This document shows positions 51,669-60,200 of a stretch of DNA of 64,000 nt, in pieces. The stretch spans positions 2,046,001-2,110,000 of the forward strand of contig JADKGW010000001.1 in the NCBI GenBank assembly GCA_016722075.1, in the 5' to 3' direction. The position numbers were made by a program, and so were the translations under genes. The DNA comes from Candidatus Kouleothrix ribensis (GTDB taxonomy: Bacteria > Chloroflexota > Chloroflexia > Chloroflexales > Roseiflexaceae). Each line of letters starts with the position of its first letter. Position 1 is the stretch's first letter. Below the pieces are notes generated by a model. That model saw only the letters and a list, made by a program, of their open reading frames with translations. It searched no databases and was not told the origin of the DNA.

Positions 51669-52768
51669 ATGGTCGCAGAGCTACGGTCGCTGGCGCCAGT
51701 TCAGCCCCCGGATCTACGCACCCCGGGCTGTGGTTCGATCGCTTCCTCAATGATGCGGAGCGCGAGAACGCCCAGAACAATGCCGCGCTTGTGCGCCAGG
51801 TCAGTGGCCTGGGCGAGCCAGGGGAATATGCTGCGTTCTTCGCACGCTGGCGTGCGACATTCGAGGAGCAGGTGCAGCGCAACCAGGCCCAGCTGCACGA
51901 GGCGCAGGTGCTTGGCAGATTGGCGGTGGGCCTGGGCGGTGAAAGCGTGATCGAGACCGCAATTACGCTGCATCGAACCTATGGAGTGCCCTATATACCC
52001 GGTAGCGCGCTGAAGGGTCTCACTGCCTCGTTCGCGCGCCAGCGATTGGGCGACGCCTGGGTTGAGGGTAGCGAGGCATACCGTATTGCCTTCGGTACCA
52101 CCGAGCAGGCTGGCTACATTACGTTTTTTGACGCGCTGTATGTGCCAGGCAGTGGGGCGCTCCGCCGTCCACTTCATCCCGACGTGATAACTGTCCATCA
52201 TAAGGAGTACTATACTGGTGGTATGCCTCAGGCCCCAGCCGACTGGGATAGCCCCACGCCGGTACCGTTTATGACTGCCAGCGGCCGCTTTCTGATCGCG
52301 CTGGCCGGGCCGCCGGCATGGGTGACAGCCACACTGGATATCCTATACTACGCACTAACCGAGCGCGGTGTTGGTGCAAAGACCTCAAGCGGCTACGGGC
52401 GAATGTACCTACAGCTACCAGGCAAGCCTGCGCCAGGGGCTAGCGACACTATGATAACTGCTAATAAGTCCAGAACCGCTGGGCAAACGGCCGCCGACAT
52501 CCAGCCGAGCAAAGCACAAATACCGATGATGGATGAAGTTTTTGTCGGTAAAGTGGTAGCAGTTGATGAGACCGTCGTGCTGGTAGAGATTCCAAGCTTT
52601 TCGCAGGAGCGCGCAATCGGAATTATACGTGCGGAAACGCTTGGCGGGCGAACCGATCGCTATCACAAAGGAAACTCCGCTCGTGTACAAGTGATAGGCA
52701 TATCAACCGTCACGGGTGGTCGCGTGGTTGTTGAGCTCAAGCCCAGTCCAAAGGCCGGGAGAAAATAG
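51665..52768 (+). CDS. cmr6: Type III-B RAMP subunit Cmr6 with extra C-terminal domain
   Basis: 367 residues from ATG 51665. Core Cmr6 features: HPGLWFDRFL near the N-terminus, YGVPYIPGSALKGLTASFAR, ITFFDALYVPG, DVITVHHKEYYTG, and the closing GVGAKTSSGYGRM. After about residue 265 there is an extension of about 100 residues; its last 75 (DEVFVGKVVAVDETVVLVEI, YHKGNSARVQVIGI) look like a small beta-barrel of S1/OB type that might bind RNA. I do not know this extension in standard Cmr6. Confidence 0.88.
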   Translation: MNGRRATVAGASSAPGSTHPGLWFDRFLNDAERENAQNNAALVRQVSGLGEPGEYAAFFARWRATFEEQVQRNQAQLHEAQVLGRLAVGLGGESVIETAITLHRTYGVPYIPGSALKGLTASFARQRLGDAWVEGSEAYRIAFGTTEQAGYITFFDALYVPGSGALRRPLHPDVITVHHKEYYTGGMPQAPADWDSPTPVPFMTASGRFLIALAGPPAWVTATLDILYYALTERGVGAKTSSGYGRMYLQLPGKPAPGASDTMITANKSRTAGQTAADIQPSKAQIPMMDEVFVGKVVAVDETVVLVEIPSFSQERAIGIIRAETLGGRTDRYHKGNSARVQVIGISTVTGGRVVVELKPSPKAGRK

Positions 52769-52882
52769 CGCCTACACCGTCTCGTCGAGCGAGCCGGCGA
52801 ATAAACCGCGTGCCGTGGATTGAGTCGCTCATGTAATAGGATACACTACGGTAATGCATGTGCGTTCGATAGGAATGTGTGT

Positions 52883-53035
52883 ATGCAGTGGCTCAGCACG
52901 CTCGCCGACATCGTCGGCATTGCGAGCGCGACGTTCGCGCTGCGCGCCTGGCTGAAGGCACGCCAGCTCCGGGCCAAGCTGCTCGATCGACTGTTCGCCT
53001 GCACACAGGGGTACTCGCGCGATGCGTGGGAGTAG
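52883..53035 (+). CDS. Small membrane-anchored ORF downstream of cmr6
   Basis: 50 residues: a hydrophobic start (STLADIVGIASATFALRAWL) followed by a basic helix. AGGAAT precedes ATG 52883. It ends in TAG shortly before the cmr4 fragment, so it may itself be cut short. It could be the beginning of a membrane-bound accessory protein of the CRISPR locus; no family recognised. Confidence 0.4.
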   Translation: MQWLSTLADIVGIASATFALRAWLKARQLRAKLLDRLFACTQGYSRDAWE

Positions 53036-53132
53036 GCGGCACGCTTCGTGAATCCGTTTGGAGAGTGATGCGCCTATGTCAAACCCTCGCGGCACCAAGC
53101 ACGAGAGCCGGATCGCAACCCAACGCCGGCTC

Positions 53133-53250
53133 AGCGAAGTTCGCAGATGCGCGCCTGCTGCTGCTGCCGGTGCGTAGTCTGGCCGGCACGTTCGCCTGGG
53201 TTACGTCGCCATACGTGCTGCGCCGCTTCGCGCGCGATGTCGATGCGACA
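53133..53250 (+). pseudogene. Internal fragment of a second cmr4
   Basis: About 39 codons encode FADARLLLLPVRSLAGTFAW and VTSPYVLRRFARDV, close to residues 77-113 of the intact Cmr4 at 50416 but diverged in DNA sequence. No start, catalytic Asp region or end is present. It marks a former second type III-B gene set or a gene conversion scar. Confidence 0.7.
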
Positions 53251-53351
53251 ACGACTACTGCACGGGCAGTTATCGATGATTGGAAGAAGCCGCAATCACC
53301 TGATGCTGATAATAAAAACGGCAAGCTAGAACACGGTTCTGTTCCCGCGTG

Positions 53352-53384
53352 TTCGGTTGTGCGCGCTACGCGCGCACAACCGAA
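53352..53384. terminator. Strong hairpin before the CARF gene
   Basis: A 15-bp perfect stem (53352-53366 with 53370-53384), loop TAC, rich in GC at the tip. It could end cmr transcripts, so the CARF gene may have its own promoter in the following 100 bases. Confidence 0.65.
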
Positions 53385-53485
53385 ACCACACACGCTGCAG
53401 TACCGCACTGCCGCAGGCCGGCATTGCCCGAGACGCGGGCGACCGCGTACGTCCTGTCAATTAGAGCAGTGCCAGGAGGCGCACA

Positions 53486-54133
53486 ATGCCAGAAACGAGC
53501 ACCAGGGATATCATTCGCGCGCATCAGCGCCGTTTGATGGTATTAGAAGAGCAGCGCGCCCAGCAGGGCAGCCATACACCGCCAGCGATCATCACCGAGA
53601 TCAACGAGATTTACCGCGAGCTGACGCGCCTGATGGTGCGCAATATATCAGTTCAAAAAGAACAGCAACCGCGGCGTTTACGCGGGCTGATTCTGCTGGT
53701 TGGTACCGGGCAATCGAAGAAAGGGCCGCTCGATCAATCAGCGCTGGACGCGATTAGCTATCATCAGCGCACCCTCGACTATTGCTGGCTGATCGGAAGT
53801 GGCGGGGAGACCGGGTCGCATGAGGCGGTAGACGCCCTATTAGCCGAATGCAGACATCGTGATATCACCGCATCCGCGCATTATGTCGACGACCCATTCA
53901 GCGTGCAAGAGAGCTATGCGCTGGTCACCAGGCTATACGCAGAAGACATTCGTGCGACCGGGCTGCGTGAGGATGAGGTGATCGCCGATCTCACCGGCGC
54001 AACCAAGCCAATGTCGTTTGGGATGTTATTAGCATGCGGGGCCAGCCGTCCAACCCAATATATGGTACGTCAGCCAGAAGCACCGTCAACACCGATGATG
54101 CTGCGCTACACGCTCGGCGAAGATCAGGCGTAA
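53486..54133 (+). CDS. CARF-domain protein with helical adaptor-like N-terminus, no nuclease
   Basis: 215 residues; GGAGG lies before ATG 53486. Residues 1-50 are amphipathic helices (IIRAHQRRLMVLEEQRAQQG, TPPAIITEINEIYRELTRL), a pattern I associate with effector-associated or adaptor-type helical domains on STAND and effector proteins in Chloroflexota and cyanobacteria. Residues 66-200 look like a CARF Rossmann domain: GLILLVGTGQS (first strand and loop) and ADLTGATKPMS (168-176), the D-x-TGGTK-x-M-like ligand loop of Csm6/Card1-type proteins. No HEPN, PD-(D/E)xK or other effector domain follows. It should sense cyclic oligoadenylate made by Cmr2 and either pass the signal to a partner through its N-terminus or degrade the ligand as a ring nuclease. 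Confidence 0.75.
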   Translation: MPETSTRDIIRAHQRRLMVLEEQRAQQGSHTPPAIITEINEIYRELTRLMVRNISVQKEQQPRRLRGLILLVGTGQSKKGPLDQSALDAISYHQRTLDYCWLIGSGGETGSHEAVDALLAECRHRDITASAHYVDDPFSVQESYALVTRLYAEDIRATGLREDEVIADLTGATKPMSFGMLLACGASRPTQYMVRQPEAPSTPMMLRYTLGEDQA

Positions 54134-54183
54134 CGAACACATATACATGCCAATTCGCTCGGCACACGCCACCGCCCGCACCA

Positions 54184-54234
54184 GCCGGCTTGAGCCGGCG
54201 TCGCTTCGAGCGCGGCGGCTTCAGCCCCGCGCAC
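54184..54234 (-). repeat. Dispersed palindromic repeat, copy 2 (inverted)
   Basis: Reverse complement of the repeat at 44116-44168 with about six differences; it contains the small hairpin AGCCGGCTTGAGCCGGC. It lies between the CARF gene and the CRISPR leader. Confidence 0.75.
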
Positions 54235-54239
54235 CGCCA

Positions 54240-54409
54240 ACCGACCCGCGCGGCGAGAGTGGTGACCAATGACCATCGTCTATGTATAGAATTCGCCGTG
54301 TGAGGCGAATCTGGCCAAATTGCAGAAACCGTACGAGCATGGTGGTTAGTCGTGATCTGCATATACCGCAGCACAATGCCGCAGAGCGCAAGCCAGGTGA
54401 TGCGAAGCA
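54240..54409 (+). promoter_or_regulatory. Probable leader of CRISPR array A
   Basis: AT-richer stretch directly upstream of the first repeat, on the side expected from repeat orientation (repeat 3' end GTTTGAAAC, which would give the 5' tag of crRNAs). The promoter should lie here; I cannot assign exact boxes. Confidence 0.5.
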
Positions 54410-55255
54410 GTGCGCAGCAATGCCCCGCGACGAAGGGGTTTGAAACGATCTCCAGAATGGCGTGGCACTCCGCCATGCCGATCGGTGCGCAGCAATGCCC
54501 CGCGACGAAGGGGTTTGAAACTTCTCGCTACGATCATATGGCCCCCACCAAACCAATGGTGCGCAGCAATGCCCCGCGACGAAGGGGTTTGAAACAAGTA
54601 GTAGACGTACTGGTATGTGAACACGCGGGGTTGTGCGCAGCAATGCCCCGCGACGAAGGGGTTTGAAACATGCGCGCTGCAGCGGAGGCGTAATGTACGC
54701 CACCTCGTGCGCAGCAATGCCCCGCGACGAAGGGGTTTGAAACTTGGGATTGTTACCTTCGAGACATATCTCTATGTCTCGTGCGCAGCAATGCCCCGCG
54801 ACGAAGGGGTTTGAAACGTCTTTTCCTCCTCGGTGGGCGTTGCCGTGTTATCATGTGCGCAGCAATGCCCCGCGACGAAGGGGTTTGAAACTTGCCGTGT
54901 TATCATCCGGGGTCTCGGTGCAGAGCGGGCGTGCGCAGCAATGCCCCGCGACGAAGGGGTTTGAAACAAGTAGTAGACGTACTGGTATGTGAACACGCGG
55001 GGTTGTGCGCAGCAATGCCCCGCGACGAAGGGGTTTGAAACGACTCAGTCAGCGAGAACGTGATTCCCAAAGGGGTTTGTGCGCAGCAATGCCCCGCGAC
55101 GAAGGGGTTTGAAACTTCGACTTGGAACTTCAGGAGCATTACCATGCCCTTTAGTGCGCAGCAATGCCCCGCGACGAAGGGGTTTGAAACCTAGGACGGT
55201 GGCGATGAGCGTAATGCTTCCACCGCGAGTGCGCAGCAATGCCCCGCGACGAAGG
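54410..55255 (+). CRISPR. CRISPR array A: 11 intact 37-bp repeats plus one cut repeat, 11 spacers
   Basis: Repeats begin at 54410, 54485, 54559, 54633, 54707, 54781, 54855, 54931, 55005, 55079 and 55154; a twelfth starts at 55229 and is cut after 27 bases by the IS1182-like element. The repeat begins GTGCGCAGCAATGCCCCGCG and ends GACGAAGGGGTTTGAAAC. The CCCC/GGGG arms can form a short stem for Cas6, and TTTGAAAC would be the crRNA tag. Spacers are 37-39 bases. The repeat fits type III systems and lies 276 bases after the CARF gene. One spacer occurs twice (54596-54632 and 54968-55004). Confidence 0.97.
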
Positions 55256-57299
55256 AGAGCTTCGCCTAATTGGGGGTGTATCTCCCCCGGCGCACATCGG
55301 GGGCGTTTTTTCCGGTGGGGTCGGGGCGGGGCGCTGGAGAGCGGAGCGCGCGGGGCGGGTGGTTGGTCGCGGCTAGCGCGGGGGGTCGTGATGGGTGAAC
55401 GGGGTGTAGCCAGAACGCATGCTGGTTGGCGTCGATGACGCCGGCTGGCGGGCACGCTGCGGCCGGCCGCCCCGGGGGCAGCCCGCCCCATCGCAGCGGC
55501 ACCGCCCGGCTCACGTCGGCGGTCGGGGGCCAGCCCCGCCGCACCCGGCTCAGCCACAGCAACAGGTTGCGCAGCGCACAGGCCTGGAACAACTGGCACT
55601 GCGCCGCCGCCTGGCCGACCCGCCGCGCCCGTCGGCAGCCCTGATAGCGCACCAGAAACGCAATCGTCGGCTCCACCTGCCAGCGTCCCGCCAGCAGGGC
55701 GCGCCCGGTCGGCGTCTGGTTGAAGGCCGAACCCGCCTGCAGATAGCGGTGGTAGTCCGAGATGTACACGTTCCGATGCCCCTTCGGACTCGCCTCGGGG
55801 TCGCGACACTGACCCCACAATGGGCACCCGGCGCATTGGGAGGCCAGAAAGCGGAAGAACACCCCCTCGCCCGCGCCGTGCTGATACGCCTTCGTGCTGA
55901 GCACCCCGTTGGGGCAGATGCAGCGCGTGCGCTCGGCATCAACCTGGAAATCGGCCACCGTGTAGCGGTGGGGGTCGCTCCCGCCGCTGGTCGGAACCCA
56001 CGCCACCATTGCGGTTTGCCCGTCGCTGACGGCGTCGACCTGGGCGCGGGTCTTGCCCCAGCCCCCGGCCTGATCCATCACCAGATGCGGTGGGAGGGGC
56101 ACGCCGGCCGCACACTGCTGGTGGAGTACCGCAGCCGGAGCGGCGCTGTCGGGCGTGCTGCCGGTCAGGGCAACGACGGCGCGGATGCGGGTCGTGGTCG
56201 TCGCGATCACCGCGTTGGTGCCGAGTACGGCTGGCGCATCGTCGCCGTGCTTGCGGAAGGTGGCAAAGCGGTCCAGCGCACTCGCCAGCCGATGGGCGCC
56301 GCGGTCAGTGGCCGGGCGCTCGGTCACGTACCCGCTGGCATCGGTCGTCAGCTCATCGGCCTGGACTTTGGCCAGGGCGGCGAGATAGTCGACGACCACC
56401 GCCCGCAGGGGCGGCTCAAGCGCGGGCAGGTGGGGCGTCAGTCCGTCGCGGAGCCACTGCGTCAGGCTGACCGCGCTCTGGAGGTGCTGCTGGCGGTCGA
56501 GGGCGGTGCGCGGATAGAAAGGCCGCGCTACCTGGCCGAGATCCAGCGGTGGCAGGGCGTGCTGGAGGGAACGTGGCGCGTGCTCCAGCCAGCAGCGCGC
56601 CAGGCGCAGACAGAGATGGCGCAGCAGATGTGCGGGGCCACGACAGGCGGCGACGGGGCTTTCCATCGCGAAGGTGTCGACGATCTGGGGGGTGGTGGCC
56701 GGGTTCTCAGGGTCGACCTGATCCAGAAACGCGAGACTATCGCGAAAGAAAACCGCCGGGGCGTGGTCGCACAGATAGGCGTGAAACGCGGCGAGCGTGG
56801 AGTGGTCAGGGCCAGGTTGGGCCAGCGGGAGGCCGACAAACCAGCGCACCAGCAGATTGGTGCTGAGCAGATCTTCCAGGGCCGGGTCAGAGCAACTGTC
56901 GGCCCAGGCGCGCACGATCTCCATGCGGACGAACTGGTCGATCGTGAAGGTGGGCGGGCGACCGGGAGCAGTGGCGGGATGATGAAAGGAGGCGCAGGCG
57001 GCGACGACGGCGGCGGGGTCGTAGCACTGCGCCAGCAGGACGAGCGGATGATCGGCACACCGCTGCAGCACTGGGCGGTACACGAGCGTGGTAACCCAGG
57101 CCAGGATGGGATCCAGGAAACAGCCAAGCACATACTGGACGAGCGGCGGCACAGTGGGCAGGTCGGGCGTGCCGCCGCGGAGCGTCGGTGGTATACTGGG
57201 CATGCCAACTGCCTTTCTGGGGTTTGAGTGGTTTCAGCACCCGTATCATGCCACAGATAGGCGGTTGGAACATCAGTGCGGATAATTACCCGAAGCTCT
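55256..57299 (-). mobile_element. IS1182-like element between the two CRISPR arrays
   Basis: Ends are inverted repeats: AGAGCTTCG then two bases then TAATT at the left, matched by the reverse complement of AATTAcccgaagctct at the right (57285-57299). It interrupts an array-A repeat after base 27 on the left and adjoins the last 17 bases of a repeat on the right, where the following repeats are of the array-B type. A five-base GAAGG occurs on both sides but is part of both repeat types. Confidence 0.85.
55266..57203 (-). CDS. IS1182-family-like transposase
   Basis: 645 residues. N-terminal region typical of the family (FTIDQFVRMEIVRAWADSCS, DLLSTNLLVRWFVGLPLAQP, DHSTLAAFHAYL), a middle zone with QADELTTDASGYVTERP, a Cys cluster (CICPNGVL, CAGCPLWGQC) and C-terminal QVEPTIAFLVRYQGCRRARR with ACALRNLLLWL, which carries the last catalytic Glu. 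The stop codon lies inside the left inverted repeat. The reading frame is undamaged. Confidence 0.88.
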   Translation of the reverse strand: MPSIPPTLRGGTPDLPTVPPLVQYVLGCFLDPILAWVTTLVYRPVLQRCADHPLVLLAQCYDPAAVVAACASFHHPATAPGRPPTFTIDQFVRMEIVRAWADSCSDPALEDLLSTNLLVRWFVGLPLAQPGPDHSTLAAFHAYLCDHAPAVFFRDSLAFLDQVDPENPATTPQIVDTFAMESPVAACRGPAHLLRHLCLRLARCWLEHAPRSLQHALPPLDLGQVARPFYPRTALDRQQHLQSAVSLTQWLRDGLTPHLPALEPPLRAVVVDYLAALAKVQADELTTDASGYVTERPATDRGAHRLASALDRFATFRKHGDDAPAVLGTNAVIATTTTRIRAVVALTGSTPDSAAPAAVLHQQCAAGVPLPPHLVMDQAGGWGKTRAQVDAVSDGQTAMVAWVPTSGGSDPHRYTVADFQVDAERTRCICPNGVLSTKAYQHGAGEGVFFRFLASQCAGCPLWGQCRDPEASPKGHRNVYISDYHRYLQAGSAFNQTPTGRALLAGRWQVEPTIAFLVRYQGCRRARRVGQAAAQCQLFQACALRNLLLWLSRVRRGWPPTADVSRAVPLRWGGLPPGRPAAACPPAGVIDANQHAFWLHPVHPSRPPALAATNHPPRALRSPAPRPDPTGKNAPDVRRGRYTPN

Positions 57300-60200
57300 C
57301 TGAAGGGGTTTGAAACATGTAGACCTTTCTACTAATTCTTTCCTTTTACAGATCAGAGGAACCCCGCCCCGAGCTGAAGGGGTTTGAAACCGGCCGGGGC
57401 GTTGTTCTGCGAGGCATTGTACTGCCTCAGAGGAACCCCGCCCCGAGCTGAAGGGGTTTGAAACCTCAGCGAGCTGTCGCCACGTCATGCCGCAGCCACA
57501 AACAGAGGAACCCCGCCCCGAGCTGAAGGGGTTTGAAACATAAGCCCTGTCGGGCCAGGTGGCCAAACAGCCACCCGCAGAGGAACCCCGCCCCGAGCTG
57601 AAGGGGTTTGAAACCGCTTAACCTTCGAGATAAATCATGGTTGCCATCAGCGGCAGAGGAACCCCGCCCCGAGCTGAAGGGGTTTGAAACTTATGCAGCC
57701 GCTGTGCCGTATCAATAGCTTCTTGCCTCAGAGGAACCCCGCCCCGAGCTGAAGGGGTTTGAAACTTGCGGGCCGGCCCCAACAGCCGCTCGGGCTGGTC
57801 GGCAGAGGAACCCCGCCCCGAGCTGAAGGGGTTTGAAACTTTATTATAGGTTTTACTCGTGTGCAAGCTAATAGTACAGAGGAACCCCGCCCCGAGCTGA
57901 AGGGGTTTGAAACATAGACGGGCCGATCTTGATCCCGCTCAGTGCGAAATTCAGAGGAACCCCGCCCCGAGCTGAAGGGGTTTGAAACAAAGGTGTACTG
58001 CTCGAAGGTGAGTGGACGGACATCCCAGAGGAACCCCGCCCCGAGCTGAAGGGGTTTGAAACTCGTCGGCTTGGCGATAGGCAGAGTCGGCATATTGCAG
58101 AGGAACCCCGCCCCGAGCTGAAGGGGTTTGAAACGCAATGTCACCGCGAACCCATACACGTCCGTCTGCGGCAGAGGAACCCCGCCCCGAGCTGAAGGGG
58201 TTTGAAACGTAACAATTGCTTTCAAGCTCCGCTTTCTGAGCTTGTCAGAGGAACCCCGCCCCGAGCTGAAGGGGTTTGAAACGAAGTCAGACGAGCACAG
58301 GCGCGCCGGTGTTATTCTGCAGAGGAACCCCGCCCCGAGCTGAAGGGGTTTGAAACGCGCCTGGTCCCAGCCGAGTATCTTTGTGTCGCTTCCCAGAGGA
58401 ACCCCGCCCCGAGCTGAAGGGGTTTGAAACAACCGCCCGGTTCACGATCTCGCCAAGATCGCTGTCACAGAGGAACCCCGCCCCGAGCTGAAGGGGTTTG
58501 AAACTTGACGCCCGTCAGAACGGTGCCGTCATACTCGAACAGAGGAACCCCGCCCCGAGCTGAAGGGGTTTGAAACAGAACGGTGCCGTCATACTCGAAG
58601 ATCTCACCCGTGGCAGAGGAACCCCGCCCCGAGCTGAAGGGGTTTGAAACTAGGCGTGGCCAGAGCGGCCTGCTGAGCCAACCGTCAGAGGAACCCCGCC
58701 CCGAGCTGAAGGGGTTTGAAACCTTGCTGTCCCCAAGCAGACAGGACAGGCTGCTCGGCAGAGGAACCCCGCCCCGAGCTGAAGGGGTTTGAAACACAGC
58801 CAGAGCAATCGCCTCAGAGACGTTGCCGCTTGCAGAGGAACCCCGCCGCGAGCTGAAGGGGTTTGAAACCAGCGAGCCACCCCAGAGCGTATAGAGCCCC
58901 GGGCCGTCCAGAGGAACCCCGCCCCGAGCTGAAGGGGTTTGAAACACACATAACCGTAACCTCCTTATGCTTGCCAAACCACAGAGGAACCCCGCCCCGA
59001 GCTGAAGGGGTTTGAAACCCTGGCAGGCCCCGGAGTTGGTCAGATCACCGTGGGCCACAGAGGAACCCCGCCCCGAGCTGAAGGGGTTTGAAACGAGGAT
59101 GATTGTGACTACGAGTGGCATGACTTTCCTCCAGAGGAACCCCGCCCCGAGCTGAAGGGGTTTGAAACGTGAACCGGACATCCGCGTTGGCGATCTCCCG
59201 GATTTCAGAGGAACCCCGCCCCGAGCTGAAGGGGTTTGAAACTCAAACCCCATAGTCCAGAGTTGTTGTGCAATTCGAGCAGAGGAACCCCGCCCCGAGC
59301 TGAAGGGGTTTGAAACGTTGCGGTTCATCACCGCACTGAGCATTAGTTCACCCAGAGGAACCCCGCCCCGAGCTGAAGGGGTTTGAAACAACTTGCCATC
59401 CTTGAAGCGATAGGCGTAGATCTCATCAGAGGAACCCCGCCCCGAGCTGAAGGGGTTTGAAACTCGTGGACGGCACGATGCTCGCCGTGGGGGTGGGCGA
59501 CAGAGGAACCCCGCCCCGAGCTGAAGGGGTTTGAAACGCACAGAGGTGTGCGGCGGAAATAATGGTCGCGATCAGAGGAACCCCGCCCCGAGCTGAAGGG
59601 GTTTGAAACTAAACGTGCCGGCGGCGAACCACCAGCAACAGAGCGACAGAGGAACCCCGCCCCGAGCTGAAGGGGTTTGAAACATGCCTGAATGGCATAC
59701 AAGGAGGTAAACCTTTTTCCAGAGGAACCCCGCCCCGAGCTGAAGGGGTTTGAAACGGTCACGATCTTCTCGATAGCGCTCAGAAGCGTCACGACAGAGG
59801 AACCCCGCCCCGAGCTGAAGGGGTTTGAAACAACGGCGGCTTCCTGCGGCTCGGTGCCCAAGTCAAAGCAGAGGAACCCCGCCCCGAGCTGAAGGGGTTT
59901 GAAACCTGTGACGGCCAGTGCGACACACACAGCCCGCATTCCGCAGAGGAACCCCGCCCCGAGCTGAAGGGGTTTGAAACTTGACGCCCTTCAAGGTGTC
60001 GTCGAAGCGATGGGTTTCAGAGGAACCCCGCCCCGAGCTGAAGGGGTTTGAAACTCTATAACTCACAACGCCTAATGCGGGTCGTGAGCTTCAGAGGAAC
60101 CCCGCCCCGAGCTGAAGGGGTTTGAAACCACTTCTCTTGCGCGACGGCCGACAGATCAACGTTGCAGAGGAACCCCGCCCCGAGCTGAAGGGGTTTGAAA

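Noticed and set aside
54346..55836. Frames over array A with repeated peptides such as FKPLRRGALLRT
   Set aside because: Translations of the array-A repeat; not genes.
55419..57227. A 602-residue plus-strand frame inside the IS1182-like element
   Set aside because: It is the mirror of the transposase frame; residue usage is Gly/Arg-rich without domains.
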